Below the pieces are notes generated by a model. The model saw only the letters and a list, made by a program, of their open reading frames with translations. It was not told where the DNA came from and did no database searches. From NCBI GenBank assembly GCA_947177405.1, contig CAMWUJ010000001.1, positions 1-64,000 on the forward strand: DNA of 64,000 nt, read 5' to 3'. Origin of the DNA: an uncultured Porphyromonadaceae bacterium. GTDB taxonomy: Bacteria; Bacteroidota; Bacteroidia; Bacteroidales; Muribaculaceae. Of this stretch, positions 44,246-53,486 are shown piece after piece. Numbering within the stretch: the stretch's first letter is position 1; each line of letters starts with the position of its first letter. The position numbers and the translations under genes are program-made.

Positions 44246-44694
44246 TTGTGATTTTTTAGACTCGCCTACTTTCACAAGCAAACTGCAATCCTACTAAACC
44301 ACTAACTTACAAATTTTATATCACTATTACTTAAAAGATTTTTGACTTGCCATCTTATATGAAACCGTAAGTCCACGGTTTTATCCATTGCAAAATTATA
44401 AAATTTCGAAACTCCCTGCAATAGTTTGCAGTGGATTTTTACTATTTTTTTATTATTAAAAATTAATTTTATCAGGATTGTGCAATATCTTTTTACAAAC
44501 AAAATTTCATTCGCTGCAATACCCCTGTCCCCGATACATTTCAAAAAAATTTACATTTCTTTTGGCTATCTCATCTTTATATTATAACTTTGATAGACGG
44601 CTCTCAACCGGCGCCGGGACACCTTCCCTTTCCTCAAGCCCGAAAGCCGCCTGAGAACCACCGTTACCTTGAAATTATAATAATCCAAATAACG

Positions 44695-46491
44695 ATGACA
44701 AACAAACATTTCGATTATCTCACCGCTCTTAGAAAGGTGATGAAAGAAAAGGGGATCGACTGCGTGATCATATCGGGCACCGACCCCCATCAGAGTGAAC
44801 TACCACCCGCCCACTGGAGAGGAAGGGAATGGATCACCGGTTTTGAATCCGGCAACGGCACCAACGGCACTGCTGTAGTGCTCGCCGACGAGGCATATTG
44901 CTGGACTGATTCCCGTTATTTCATCCAGGCAGAAGATCAGCTCAAAGGATCCGGTTTTAAAATGATGAAGGAGGATGGTCCCGACGCAGTGGATCTGATC
45001 GACTGGGTGACCGAGAAAATGAACGCCGGACAGACTGTGGCTATCGACGGCATGACCTTCTCCGTGAGCTATGCGCAACGCCTCCAGCAGGAGCTAACCG
45101 ATAACAACATAAAGTTCAACGATAACTTTCCGCAATTCGACTATATATATCCCGATCGTCCGGAACGTCCCAAGAATAAACTTTTTATCCACGACGAAAA
45201 GATCGTAGGCGAGACCGTTGACGAAAAAGTCGCAGATGTGATGAAAGAGGTAAAAGGGGAACTGGCCAACGCCATCATGCTCTCCGCTCTCGACGACATA
45301 GCATGGGTCACCAATCTGCGCACAGCCAACGACATCGCTTTCTCCCCCATCTTCGTGTCTTATCTTTATCTCGACGACAACCGCCGCGTGCTTTTCATCG
45401 ATGCTGAGAAAATCACCAAGGAAGTGGCCGACCATCTAGCTAAATATAACTTCGAGGTGAAGCCATACGACAGTGTGCTCGACTTCGCCGCCTCTCTTCC
45501 CAAGGAGACCCGCCTCCTAATCGATCCGATGAAGACGTCGCGTGGTCTCTACGATCATATAGGCTGCACACCGGTATTCGGAGGCGCAGGAGTGGCAAAG
45601 CTCAAGAGCATCAAGAACGCCACCATGCTCGCTAATCTTGAGACCGCAATGGAGAAAGATGGTGTGGCTCTCACCAAATTCTTCATGATGGTGGAGAAGG
45701 AATACCCAAGCGGCAAACTCACTGAAATGGAATTGGGAAAACGCCTCCGCGCTTTCCGTCTTGCCGACCCCTCCTGTGTGGATGAGAGTTTTGCGCCTAT
45801 CTTGGGTTGGAATGCGCATGGTGCAATCGTGCATTACGAAGCCACCGAAGCCACCGACGTGGCAATTGTGGGAGACGGTCTCCTTCTTGTGGATTCGGGA
45901 GGTCAATACACTTTCGGCACCACCGATATCACGCGCACCATCGCCTTAGGCACTCCTACCGACGAGCAGAAGCACGATTTCACATTGGTGATGAAGGGAC
46001 ACATCAATCTCTCCACCGCAATCTTCCCTGCCGGCACACGCGGTGACCAGCTCGATGCTTTCGCACGCATCTTCCTTTGGAAAGAGGGTAAAGCCTATTA
46101 TCATGGCACAGGCCATGGCGTGGGTTTCTTCATCAACTGCCATGAAGGTCCCCAGAACATCCGTCTGAATCATAACCCCACTCCCCTTGAGCCCGGAATG
46201 ATCACCAGCAACGAGCCCGGTCTCTATCTTGAAGGCCGTTACGGAATCCGTTGTGAGAATCTGATCGTGACCGAACCGGCTATGGAGACTGAATTCGGGA
46301 AATTCTACAGATTCAATGAGATGACTCTATTCCCCTTCGATCTATCGCTTTTCGAGACGTCAATAATGACAGATGAGGAAATCGACTGGCTCAACGCTTA
46401 CCACAAGAAGGTATATGACCGTCTCTCACCCCTCCTCGACCCCGAGGAGCAGGCATGGCTCGCAGCTAAAACCCAACCTCTGAAAAGATAA
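44695..46491 (+). CDS. pepP: M24 family aminopeptidase P (Xaa-Pro aminopeptidase)
   Basis: Start re-assigned to MTNKHFDYL; DSGGQYTFGTTDITRTIALG, HGTGHGVGFFINCHEGPQNIR. Confidence 0.92.
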   Translation: MTNKHFDYLTALRKVMKEKGIDCVIISGTDPHQSELPPAHWRGREWITGFESGNGTNGTAVVLADEAYCWTDSRYFIQAEDQLKGSGFKMMKEDGPDAVDLIDWVTEKMNAGQTVAIDGMTFSVSYAQRLQQELTDNNIKFNDNFPQFDYIYPDRPERPKNKLFIHDEKIVGETVDEKVADVMKEVKGELANAIMLSALDDIAWVTNLRTANDIAFSPIFVSYLYLDDNRRVLFIDAEKITKEVADHLAKYNFEVKPYDSVLDFAASLPKETRLLIDPMKTSRGLYDHIGCTPVFGGAGVAKLKSIKNATMLANLETAMEKDGVALTKFFMMVEKEYPSGKLTEMELGKRLRAFRLADPSCVDESFAPILGWNAHGAIVHYEATEATDVAIVGDGLLLVDSGGQYTFGTTDITRTIALGTPTDEQKHDFTLVMKGHINLSTAIFPAGTRGDQLDAFARIFLWKEGKAYYHGTGHGVGFFINCHEGPQNIRLNHNPTPLEPGMITSNEPGLYLEGRYGIRCENLIVTEPAMETEFGKFYRFNEMTLFPFDLSLFETSIMTDEEIDWLNAYHKKVYDRLSPLLDPEEQAWLAAKTQPLKR

Positions 46492-46495
46492 CAAA

Positions 46496-47047
46496 ATGGC
46501 AATAATAAGAAGCGTAAGGGGCTTCCGCCCCAAAATCGGCAAGGATTGTTTCCTTGCCGACAACGCCTGCATCATAGGCGATGTAGTGATGGGCGACGAA
46601 TGTAGCGTATGGTTCGGCACGGTGCTTCGCGGTGATGTGAATTCCATCCGCATAGGCAATGGAGTCAATATCCAGGACGGCAGCGTGCTCCACACCCTAT
46701 ATCAGAAATCCACAATCGAAATAGGCGACCATGTGAGCATAGGCCACAACGTGGTGATTCACGGTGCTCATATCCGCGACTACGCCCTCATCGGGATGGG
46801 GGCCGTGGTGATGGACGACGCCGAGGTGGGAGAAGGCGCTCTGGTGGCCGCCGGATCGGTGGTACTGAGCCGCACCAAGATCGGGCCCCACGAGATGTGG
46901 GCCGGTGCTCCGGCCAAATTCGTAAAGATGGTGGAGCCGGAGAAAGCAAAAGAGATGAATCAGAAAATAGCGCGAAACTACCTGATGTATTCCCGGTGGT
47001 ACACCGAAGGAGAGGAAGCCGAACGCTACAAAAACTACGAGGATTAG
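46496..47047 (+). CDS. gamma-carbonic anhydrase-like hexapeptide protein
   Basis: FGTVLRGDVNSIRIGNGVNIQDGSVLH, SIGHNVVIHGAHI. Confidence 0.9.
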   Translation: MAIIRSVRGFRPKIGKDCFLADNACIIGDVVMGDECSVWFGTVLRGDVNSIRIGNGVNIQDGSVLHTLYQKSTIEIGDHVSIGHNVVIHGAHIRDYALIGMGAVVMDDAEVGEGALVAAGSVVLSRTKIGPHEMWAGAPAKFVKMVEPEKAKEMNQKIARNYLMYSRWYTEGEEAERYKNYED

Positions 47048-47107
47048 CCTTCCCGAACGCAATTTTATATAAAAAGAGGATTTTTTTCGCTAAAATTGTT
47101 AAAAAAT

Positions 47108-47138
47108 TTTGTCAGAATCAGAAGATTATATAATTTTG
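47108..47138 (+). promoter_or_regulatory. putative promoter of rpsU
   Basis: TTTG (47108-47111), 19-nt spacer, TAATTTTG (47131-47138). Confidence 0.7.
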
Positions 47139-47226
47139 CAAAGAAATAGCCGCCAACGCGCCGATGTGCGTTGTGGCGCAACGAGATCAAATAAGAATTA
47201 AAAACTTAAAAATTAATAACATTCAC

Positions 47227-47418
47227 ATGATTATCGTACCAGTAAAAGAAGGCGAAAACATCGAGAAAGCGCTTAAGAAATTCAAACGTAAATTCGAAAG
47301 AACCGGCATTGTAAAAGAACTTCGCAGCCGTCAGGCTTTCGAGAAGCCTTCGGTGACCAACCGCAAGAAGATGATCAAGGCCATTTACGTTCAGCAGCTT
47401 CGTCAGGCAGAGCAGTAA
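47227..47418 (+). CDS. rpsU: 30S ribosomal protein S21
   Basis: MIIVPVKEGENIEKALKKFKRKFE. Confidence 0.96.
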   Translation: MIIVPVKEGENIEKALKKFKRKFERTGIVKELRSRQAFEKPSVTNRKKMIKAIYVQQLRQAEQ

Positions 47419-47497
47419 GCCTCTTTTCATCATAGATATATCTATCCGGTGCATCATTGCAATAATGTATGCGCCGGATTTTCATTTAGGCGTTGAA

Positions 47498-48424
47498 ATG
47501 ATACATTCCCGTTTCCGTCAATATCTGTCGCTGGAGCTCAACAGGAGTCGTCTCACTGTGGAGGCATATATGCGCGACATTGATCAGTTTGAAAGCTGGA
47601 TCACTTCCGGTGCCACGGAGCGGTTTGATCCGGCGTCGGTAACTCTCTCCGATATCCGTGCGTGGCTCGCCTCCATAGGGCGATCCGACTCCCCCTCTAC
47701 ACTCCGGAGAAAGACCCAGAGCCTGCGGTCTTTCTTCAGATGGATGCTCAAGGAGGGGATAGTGGCCTCCAATCCCGCAGCCGATGTCACGCTTGCAAAA
47801 AAAGGGAAACACCTGCCGGAGTTTGTGAGGGAAAGCGAGATGGAGGAAATCCTGTCGCTTCCCGAAGGGAATGATTACAGGAGCGTGCGCGACCGCCTCA
47901 TCCTTACCATCCTTTATTCCACAGGCATCCGTCAGGCGGAACTTCTGGCGCTTCGCGATTCCGACATATCTTTCTCCGCCAAGGAAGCCAAGGTGACCGG
48001 TAAACGTAACAAGCAGAGGATAATCCCACTCCCCTCCCGTCTCCTTGATGAAATAAAAAGATGGCAGGAGATAAGAAACCGACGCCACCCTGATCTTAAA
48101 TCACCGGTGCCTCTTTTCCCCGGAGAGAAAGGACCTCTGAGCAAGATGACATTATATAAGATTGTCAAAAACGGATTGGCATCCACATCCTCTGCAGCCA
48201 AGTCTCCTCACGTGCTCCGTCACACATTCGCCACCTCCATGCTCAATCACGGGGCCAACCTTGACATGGTGAAGGAGATGCTCGGGCATGCGTCGCTGAC
48301 CACAACGGAGATCTACACCCATCTATCTTTCGACCAGCTCAAGAAGAACTATGCACAGGCACATCCCAGAGCAAGGGACACAAGCAAAGGGGGAAAGCAG
48401 GAAGAGGGGGCGGCCACGAAATAA
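47498..48424 (+). CDS. xerC: XerC/D-type tyrosine recombinase
   Basis: LYSTGIRQAELLALRDSDI, HVLRHTFATSMLNHGANLDMVKEMLGHASLTTTEIYTHL. Confidence 0.88.
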   Translation: MIHSRFRQYLSLELNRSRLTVEAYMRDIDQFESWITSGATERFDPASVTLSDIRAWLASIGRSDSPSTLRRKTQSLRSFFRWMLKEGIVASNPAADVTLAKKGKHLPEFVRESEMEEILSLPEGNDYRSVRDRLILTILYSTGIRQAELLALRDSDISFSAKEAKVTGKRNKQRIIPLPSRLLDEIKRWQEIRNRRHPDLKSPVPLFPGEKGPLSKMTLYKIVKNGLASTSSAAKSPHVLRHTFATSMLNHGANLDMVKEMLGHASLTTTEIYTHLSFDQLKKNYAQAHPRARDTSKGGKQEEGAATK

Positions 48425-48529
48425 ATAGGGAAAGAATTAGACATCCTTCCCCTAAATATGTTAATGGAGTCTTAACAATTTTACCTTTATTATTGTTATC
48501 TTTGTAGAAACCCTTAAAACTGAATAATT

Positions 48530-48823
48530 ATGGAAGCGACAATCAAAGCCATTCATTTCGATATCTCCGAAAACCTCGTCTCCTTCATCAATAAAAAAAT
48601 CAACAAGTTGACCCGCAGGTATGAAAACATCACGGATGCAGAAGTGAATCTTACTCTGGTCAAGCCGGAATCGGCCAAAAATAAAGAGGCCGGAATAAAG
48701 CTCATCCTCCCCGGCACACCCGATCTCTTCGCCTCCAAGACAGCGGACACATTCGAAGAAGCAATCGACCTCTCCTTAGATGCCCTCGAAAAGCAACTTG
48801 AAAAGGAGAAAGCAAAAAAATAA
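48530..48823 (+). CDS. hpf: ribosome hibernation-promoting factor
   Basis: HPF/YfiA fold ORF between xerC and mltG; KADTFEEAIDLSLDALEKQLEK. Confidence 0.88.
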   Translation: MEATIKAIHFDISENLVSFINKKINKLTRRYENITDAEVNLTLVKPESAKNKEAGIKLILPGTPDLFASKTADTFEEAIDLSLDALEKQLEKEKAKK

Positions 48824-48825
48824 AA

Positions 48826-49875
48826 ATGACACCACGCAAGAACGTGAAGAAAAAAACGGAAGTCCCCGGAAGGAAAATATATATCCTTTCGGGGCTTGCC
48901 ATTGCCTTGATAGCTCTGATGATATGGGGATTTCCTTATGTTATGGCGCAGACTCCCCGAGAAGCCCTTATACGCATCCCGGCCACTGCCAACCAAAAAA
49001 CCCTCACCGACTCTCTCTCCAAATATTATGGTGACAAATTCGCTTCCAAAGTGATAGGAATCTCACGGTTTCCCAAAGACAGTGTGGGTCTCCGCCACGG
49101 ATCCTACCTAATTCCCGAGGGTTCGAATCCTTTGTCGGTAAGCCGTCGCCTCACGCATGGAGCCCAGACTCCTGTAACGGTGACAATCAATGGATTCCGT
49201 TCGCTGGATAACCTCATCCAGCGCATAAGCGCAAAGCTTGATTTTCCCGCCGACTCCCTTCGTGCCGTTCTTGCCGACAGCACTGTAATGGCGGAATATG
49301 GGTTGCGCCCCGAACAGGCGCTCGCACTCTTTGCCGACGACTCCTATCAGCTCTATTGGACAGCCTCACCGCGTGAGGTGGTGAAAAAGATAGGAAGCAA
49401 CTATCTCTCCATCTGGAATAAAGAAAGAAAAGATAAAGCCGCCGCTCTTGGTCTCACTCCTGCCGAAGTGATGATAATTTGCTCTATCACCGACGAGGAG
49501 ACCAATGCAAAAGCTGAGAAAGGCACCATAGGTCGGCTATATATCAACCGACTCAGAAAAGGGATGAAGCTCCAGTCGGATCCCACGGTGAGGTTTGCTC
49601 TTAATGATTTCACCATACGCCGTGTGAAAGGAGAACACCTGAAAGCCGATTCTCCCTATAACACCTATCGCTATGCCGGACTCCCGCCGGGACCGATCCG
49701 CACCACCGGGAAAGCCACCATCGACTCCGTGCTCAATAGCGATCCTAATGATTATATCTTCATGTGTGCCAAAGAGGATTTCTCGGGCACCCATAATTTC
49801 GCCGTTACCTTCGAGGAGCATCAGGAGAATGCTCGCAGATACCAGAAAGCTCTTGACGAAAGAGGGATAAAATAA
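48826..49875 (+). CDS. mltG: endolytic transglycosylase MltG
   Basis: SITDEETNAKAEKGTIGRLYINRLRKGMKLQSDPTVRFAL, YNTYRYAGLPPGPI. Confidence 0.93.
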   Translation: MTPRKNVKKKTEVPGRKIYILSGLAIALIALMIWGFPYVMAQTPREALIRIPATANQKTLTDSLSKYYGDKFASKVIGISRFPKDSVGLRHGSYLIPEGSNPLSVSRRLTHGAQTPVTVTINGFRSLDNLIQRISAKLDFPADSLRAVLADSTVMAEYGLRPEQALALFADDSYQLYWTASPREVVKKIGSNYLSIWNKERKDKAAALGLTPAEVMIICSITDEETNAKAEKGTIGRLYINRLRKGMKLQSDPTVRFALNDFTIRRVKGEHLKADSPYNTYRYAGLPPGPIRTTGKATIDSVLNSDPNDYIFMCAKEDFSGTHNFAVTFEEHQENARRYQKALDERGIK

Positions 49876-49890
49876 ATCTGAATGATCTGA

Positions 49891-51150
49891 ATGAAACGAA
49901 CCGTTTCCGGACATATACGTCTCATTATAGCGACAATTCTATTGTCGGTATGCAATGCATTGTGTATTTACGCCAACGAAAATTCTCCCGTAGTAACCGT
50001 TGAAACACCGGCTCCGATGGCGATGATTCCAACCCGGGATCTTGATGTAGATGAAGCATTGGAGGATATTTACGGCAATGAATTTCCCGATATCGACGAT
50101 GATCGGCCATTACGCCCGCTCACTCGGCCCGAGGAAAATGATACCAACCGAAACTGGTGGCAACTTCTCCGCAAAGGGCGCCTAAGCACGTCGGATACTA
50201 CGGTGCAATATCCCAAATTCCTGAATTTCTGTATGAAAGTTTATCGTTGGGCCGACAAAGCCTTCAATTCTTACGATTCTCTATATGTGGTCGGTACCGG
50301 TCGTCGCTGGAAAGTGCGAATCCTTAGCGACAACTGGGTAGACTCCTATTCCTTCAACCCCGGCAAAAAGATTCCTATCCGGATGATGAGCGACCCTTAT
50401 TCCAATATTGGAGCCTATCTCCAGTATATGGCTGTCAGCGTGGGATATTCATTCGATATGAATAAGCTTACCAGCCGCAAAGACGATGGACATCATAAAT
50501 TTGAATACACATTCAATTGCGCCCGTTTCAATATCGAAGGGCATCTATGGACCAACTCCGGAAGCACATTCATACGCACGTTCGGTGATTACAACGACGG
50601 TCATCTAATCAAAAAGCGATTCGACGGAGTAAAACTCAAGAATCTGGAGGTGTATGGCTATTATTTCTTTAACAACCGCAAATTTTCTATGGGAGCGGCC
50701 TATAACTTCTCCAAAATTCAGAAAAAAAGTGCCGGCTCGGCAGTATTAGGAATCGGATATAACAACATCAATCTGTCGCTCGACCTTGAAGCGCTTCCCG
50801 AAGAGCTGAAGCCATATCTCAAGGTGGCTCCCGATAAATATAGGTTTCACTATAGAAGCTATGCACTTATAAGCGGATATTCCTTCAATTGGGTGCTTAC
50901 CCCCAAACTTCTCTTCAATGTATCAGCCATGCCGGGCATAGGAATAAACCTAACTTATCTGGACAATTACAGTGGTTCGGCAAAATCAATGGCTCTGAAC
51001 ATACGCGCCATGAGTTCGCTCACTTATAATCTAAAAGACTTCTTCATATGTGCCGTAGCCAAACTTTATGGCAGTTGGTATGTCTCCGGAAAAGATTATA
51101 TGTTCTCCTCCGTAGAGAATGGTCAGATAAGCATCGGTTACAGATTTTAG
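49891..51150 (+). CDS. DUF4421-like outer membrane beta-barrel protein
   Basis: FNSYDSLYVVGTGRRWKVRILSDNWVDSYSF; beta-rich C-terminus ending in GYRF. Confidence 0.75.
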   Translation: MKRTVSGHIRLIIATILLSVCNALCIYANENSPVVTVETPAPMAMIPTRDLDVDEALEDIYGNEFPDIDDDRPLRPLTRPEENDTNRNWWQLLRKGRLSTSDTTVQYPKFLNFCMKVYRWADKAFNSYDSLYVVGTGRRWKVRILSDNWVDSYSFNPGKKIPIRMMSDPYSNIGAYLQYMAVSVGYSFDMNKLTSRKDDGHHKFEYTFNCARFNIEGHLWTNSGSTFIRTFGDYNDGHLIKKRFDGVKLKNLEVYGYYFFNNRKFSMGAAYNFSKIQKKSAGSAVLGIGYNNINLSLDLEALPEELKPYLKVAPDKYRFHYRSYALISGYSFNWVLTPKLLFNVSAMPGIGINLTYLDNYSGSAKSMALNIRAMSSLTYNLKDFFICAVAKLYGSWYVSGKDYMFSSVENGQISIGYRF

Positions 51151-51194
51151 AAAATGAAGCGGTTAGAGTCAACTTCGAAGAAAATTTGCCAAAT

Positions 51195-52217
51195 ATGAAT
51201 ACACCCCAATCATCATTCTCCTCTCCCGAAGAAAAATATATGAAGCGTGCGCTGCAACTTGCTCGCTATGGCGCAGGCTTTGTCTCCCCCAATCCGATGG
51301 TGGGAGCAGTGATTGTGGATCCTGACGGAAAAATAATCGGAGAAGGATGGCATCGCAGATATGGCGGACCACATGCCGAAGTAAATGCTGTCAATTCCGT
51401 AGCCCCACAGGATATGGCGAAATTTCCCCTCTCCACTATCTATGTCACACTCGAACCATGCTCCCACTATGGCAAGACTCCTCCATGCTCCCTCCTCCTG
51501 ATAGAAAAAGGAATAGGGAGAGTGGTGGTAGGATCGCCCGATCCCTTCCTGCTTGTGGCAGGACGTGGAATAAAGATGCTGCGCGAAGCCGGGATAGAGG
51601 TGATTGAAGGATTCTTGCAGAAAGAGTGTGACGATCTTAACCGCCGGTTTATCACCGCCCATACCCTTAATCGCCCCTTCATTCAGCTCAAATGGGCTCA
51701 GAGCAGGGATGGATTCATAGCCGGAATTTCACCGGAGGGAGTCCCGATGCCCGAAAAATTTTCCACGCCCCTTTCAGCCGGCCTCATGCACCGGGAAAGA
51801 TCCGTTGCTGATGCAATACTTGTGGGCACCAACACAGTGCTAATCGACAATCCTGGCCTCGATACTCGCTTGCGTCCCGGAAACTCACCGATACCGGTCA
51901 CCTTCGAATCCTCTCGACTTCATAACGGACTGAAAATAATGCAACGCGACCATATCCTCCTCAATCCCGCAGAAAGCCTTGAGGAGAATATGCATAATCT
52001 GTATGAGAATCATAAGATTACCTCTCTGATGGTGGAAGGAGGAGCGCGCACCCTTTCATCCTTCATCGATCAGAATCTCTTCGATGAAGTGAGGGTGGAA
52101 ATATCAGATCAAACCCTTCAAGCCGGTATTACCGCACCGGAAATACCCTCTGGCCTTATCCTAAAATCAGATCAAAAAATAGGGACTAATACAATTCTCA
52201 CATTCACGCGCAAATAA
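51195..52217 (+). CDS. ribD: riboflavin biosynthesis deaminase/reductase
   Basis: Start re-assigned to MNTPQSSF; GGPHAEVNAV, VTLEPCSHYGKTPPC. Confidence 0.94.
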   Translation: MNTPQSSFSSPEEKYMKRALQLARYGAGFVSPNPMVGAVIVDPDGKIIGEGWHRRYGGPHAEVNAVNSVAPQDMAKFPLSTIYVTLEPCSHYGKTPPCSLLLIEKGIGRVVVGSPDPFLLVAGRGIKMLREAGIEVIEGFLQKECDDLNRRFITAHTLNRPFIQLKWAQSRDGFIAGISPEGVPMPEKFSTPLSAGLMHRERSVADAILVGTNTVLIDNPGLDTRLRPGNSPIPVTFESSRLHNGLKIMQRDHILLNPAESLEENMHNLYENHKITSLMVEGGARTLSSFIDQNLFDEVRVEISDQTLQAGITAPEIPSGLILKSDQKIGTNTILTFTRK

Positions 52218-52258
52218 TGATCGGCTCTACCACTATCCTCACATTCACGCGCAAATAA
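52197..52258 (+). repeat. 41-bp-period direct repeat of the ribD 3' end
   Basis: ctcacattcacgcgcaaataa at 52197-52217 and 52238-52258. Confidence 0.85.
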
Positions 52259-52287
52259 ATTAAGCGCGGATTCTTTTGTATCAATGA

Positions 52288-52315
52288 GGCGAGCCTTGGG
52301 TTCGCCAATCGTTTT
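52288..52315 (+). terminator. intrinsic terminator after ribD
   Basis: ggcgagcc-ttg-ggttcgcc followed by aatcgttttta. Confidence 0.7.
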
Positions 52316-52368
52316 TACTTATCCCCCATCAATAACCCTCCCCAATTTTTTCTGAACTTATAAATTTT

Positions 52369-52582
52369 ATCCAAATCTCTTGGCAAGAGATTTGGATTAA
52401 TTATAAGCAGCTAAGAATAAAAGAATTATAAATTTATAAAATCATATTTACTAAACAAATGCCTGTTAAGTGCATAATTTTAGGTGCAAGTAGAAATAAA
52501 TAATAAGCCGTAAATATATAAGTTTCAGATTTTTTTTGTAAATTTGCACAGACTTAGGTATCTCTTGCCAAGAGATTTGGAT
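52369..52582 (+). promoter_or_regulatory. putative invertible (phase-variable) promoter of the polysaccharide locus
   Basis: 52369-52391 atccaaatctcttggcaagagat equals the reverse complement of 52560-52582 (23/23); 168-bp spacer contains TAAATTTG (52539-52546) facing upxY. Confidence 0.75.
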
Positions 52583-52765
52583 TAAAACTTATTCTCACGC
52601 AAGCTGATTCCGGAGTCGCAACCACATGGAATGCTCCTGGACAGGCTCTTCCTTGAGATCCGAGACGACAGCAGACGGACGGTTGAGAATGATGTATGGA
52701 TCAAGCACTTAGCTTCGCCATGCAAGAGGAAAAACTATATTCTATCCCCATGGTGACCATCACAA

Positions 52766-52947
52766 GCGCGAAGCTGTTTCCGCTGGCGGCTGTGCCGCAA
52801 TTTCCAGGAAAAAGCCTCCGCCTGGCGGTTGTGCCGCAATTCCCGGAAAAAGAGCGGCGCGAAGCTGTTTCCGCTGGCGGCTGTGCCGCAATTCCCGGAA
52901 AAAGCCTCTGCCTGCGGCTGTGCCGCAATTCCAAGAGAATTTCCCTC
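52766..52947 (+). repeat. two 91-bp tandem repeats containing four GC hairpins
   Basis: gcgcgaagctgtttccgctggcggctgtgccgcaatt at 52766 and 52857; gcgg(c/t)tgtgccgc at 52786, 52825, 52877 and 52914. Confidence 0.9.
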
Positions 52948-52961
52948 TTAAAAGAATAGCT

Positions 52962-53486
52962 ATGACCACCCACTGGTATGCCATAAAAACCCATCAGGAC
53001 TTTCGAGCCGAAGATCAGCTGAGGCCCCAATGCGAAGATCTACTCTTCCCCAAAGAAGAAATCGTCAGCGAAAACCGTAAAAGCCGCACACGAGCAGTCA
53101 TTCCCCGCGTGCTCTTCATAAAGACCACGCGAGAAAAAGCGCTCCAGCTCGAACTTGAAGGGCGACGGCACCCCGAGCTCTCCGTACCATTCTGGATATA
53201 CCGTTATCCACAAGACAACAGGATTCAGGAAATATCGTCTGAATCCATCCGGCTTCTCCGTCTCCTCACAGCCCAGGACTCCACCCGCTGCGAGATATTC
53301 ACAAAAAAAGATTTCAAGGAAGGAGAGAAAGTGCGCGTGATCGGAGGCCCTTTCAAAGGATATGAAGGCACCGTAACAAGAGTGAAACGCGACCGCCACG
53401 TTATAGTCCGCATAGAAGGAATCTGCCTCATAATGCTTCCATTCATTCATCCCGACCTCCTCCAGCCAATACCTGAAGAGAAATGA
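52962..53486 (+). CDS. upxY: UpxY-family NusG-like transcription antiterminator
   Basis: MTTHWYAIKTHQDFRAEDQL N-terminus; KOW motif FKEGEKVRVIGGPFKGYEGTVTRVK. Confidence 0.9.
   Translation: MTTHWYAIKTHQDFRAEDQLRPQCEDLLFPKEEIVSENRKSRTRAVIPRVLFIKTTREKALQLELEGRRHPELSVPFWIYRYPQDNRIQEISSESIRLLRLLTAQDSTRCEIFTKKDFKEGEKVRVIGGPFKGYEGTVTRVKRDRHVIVRIEGICLIMLPFIHPDLLQPIPEEK

Noticed and set aside
47498-48424. XerC-like recombinase as the invertase for the promoter switch
   Set aside because: Sits in the conserved rpsU-xerC-hpf context and looks like the chromosomal dimer-resolution type; known capsule promoter invertases are mostly serine recombinases
52766-52947. CRISPR array
   Set aside because: Only two long units with unequal hairpin spacing (39, 52, 37 nt), no unique spacers, no cas genes
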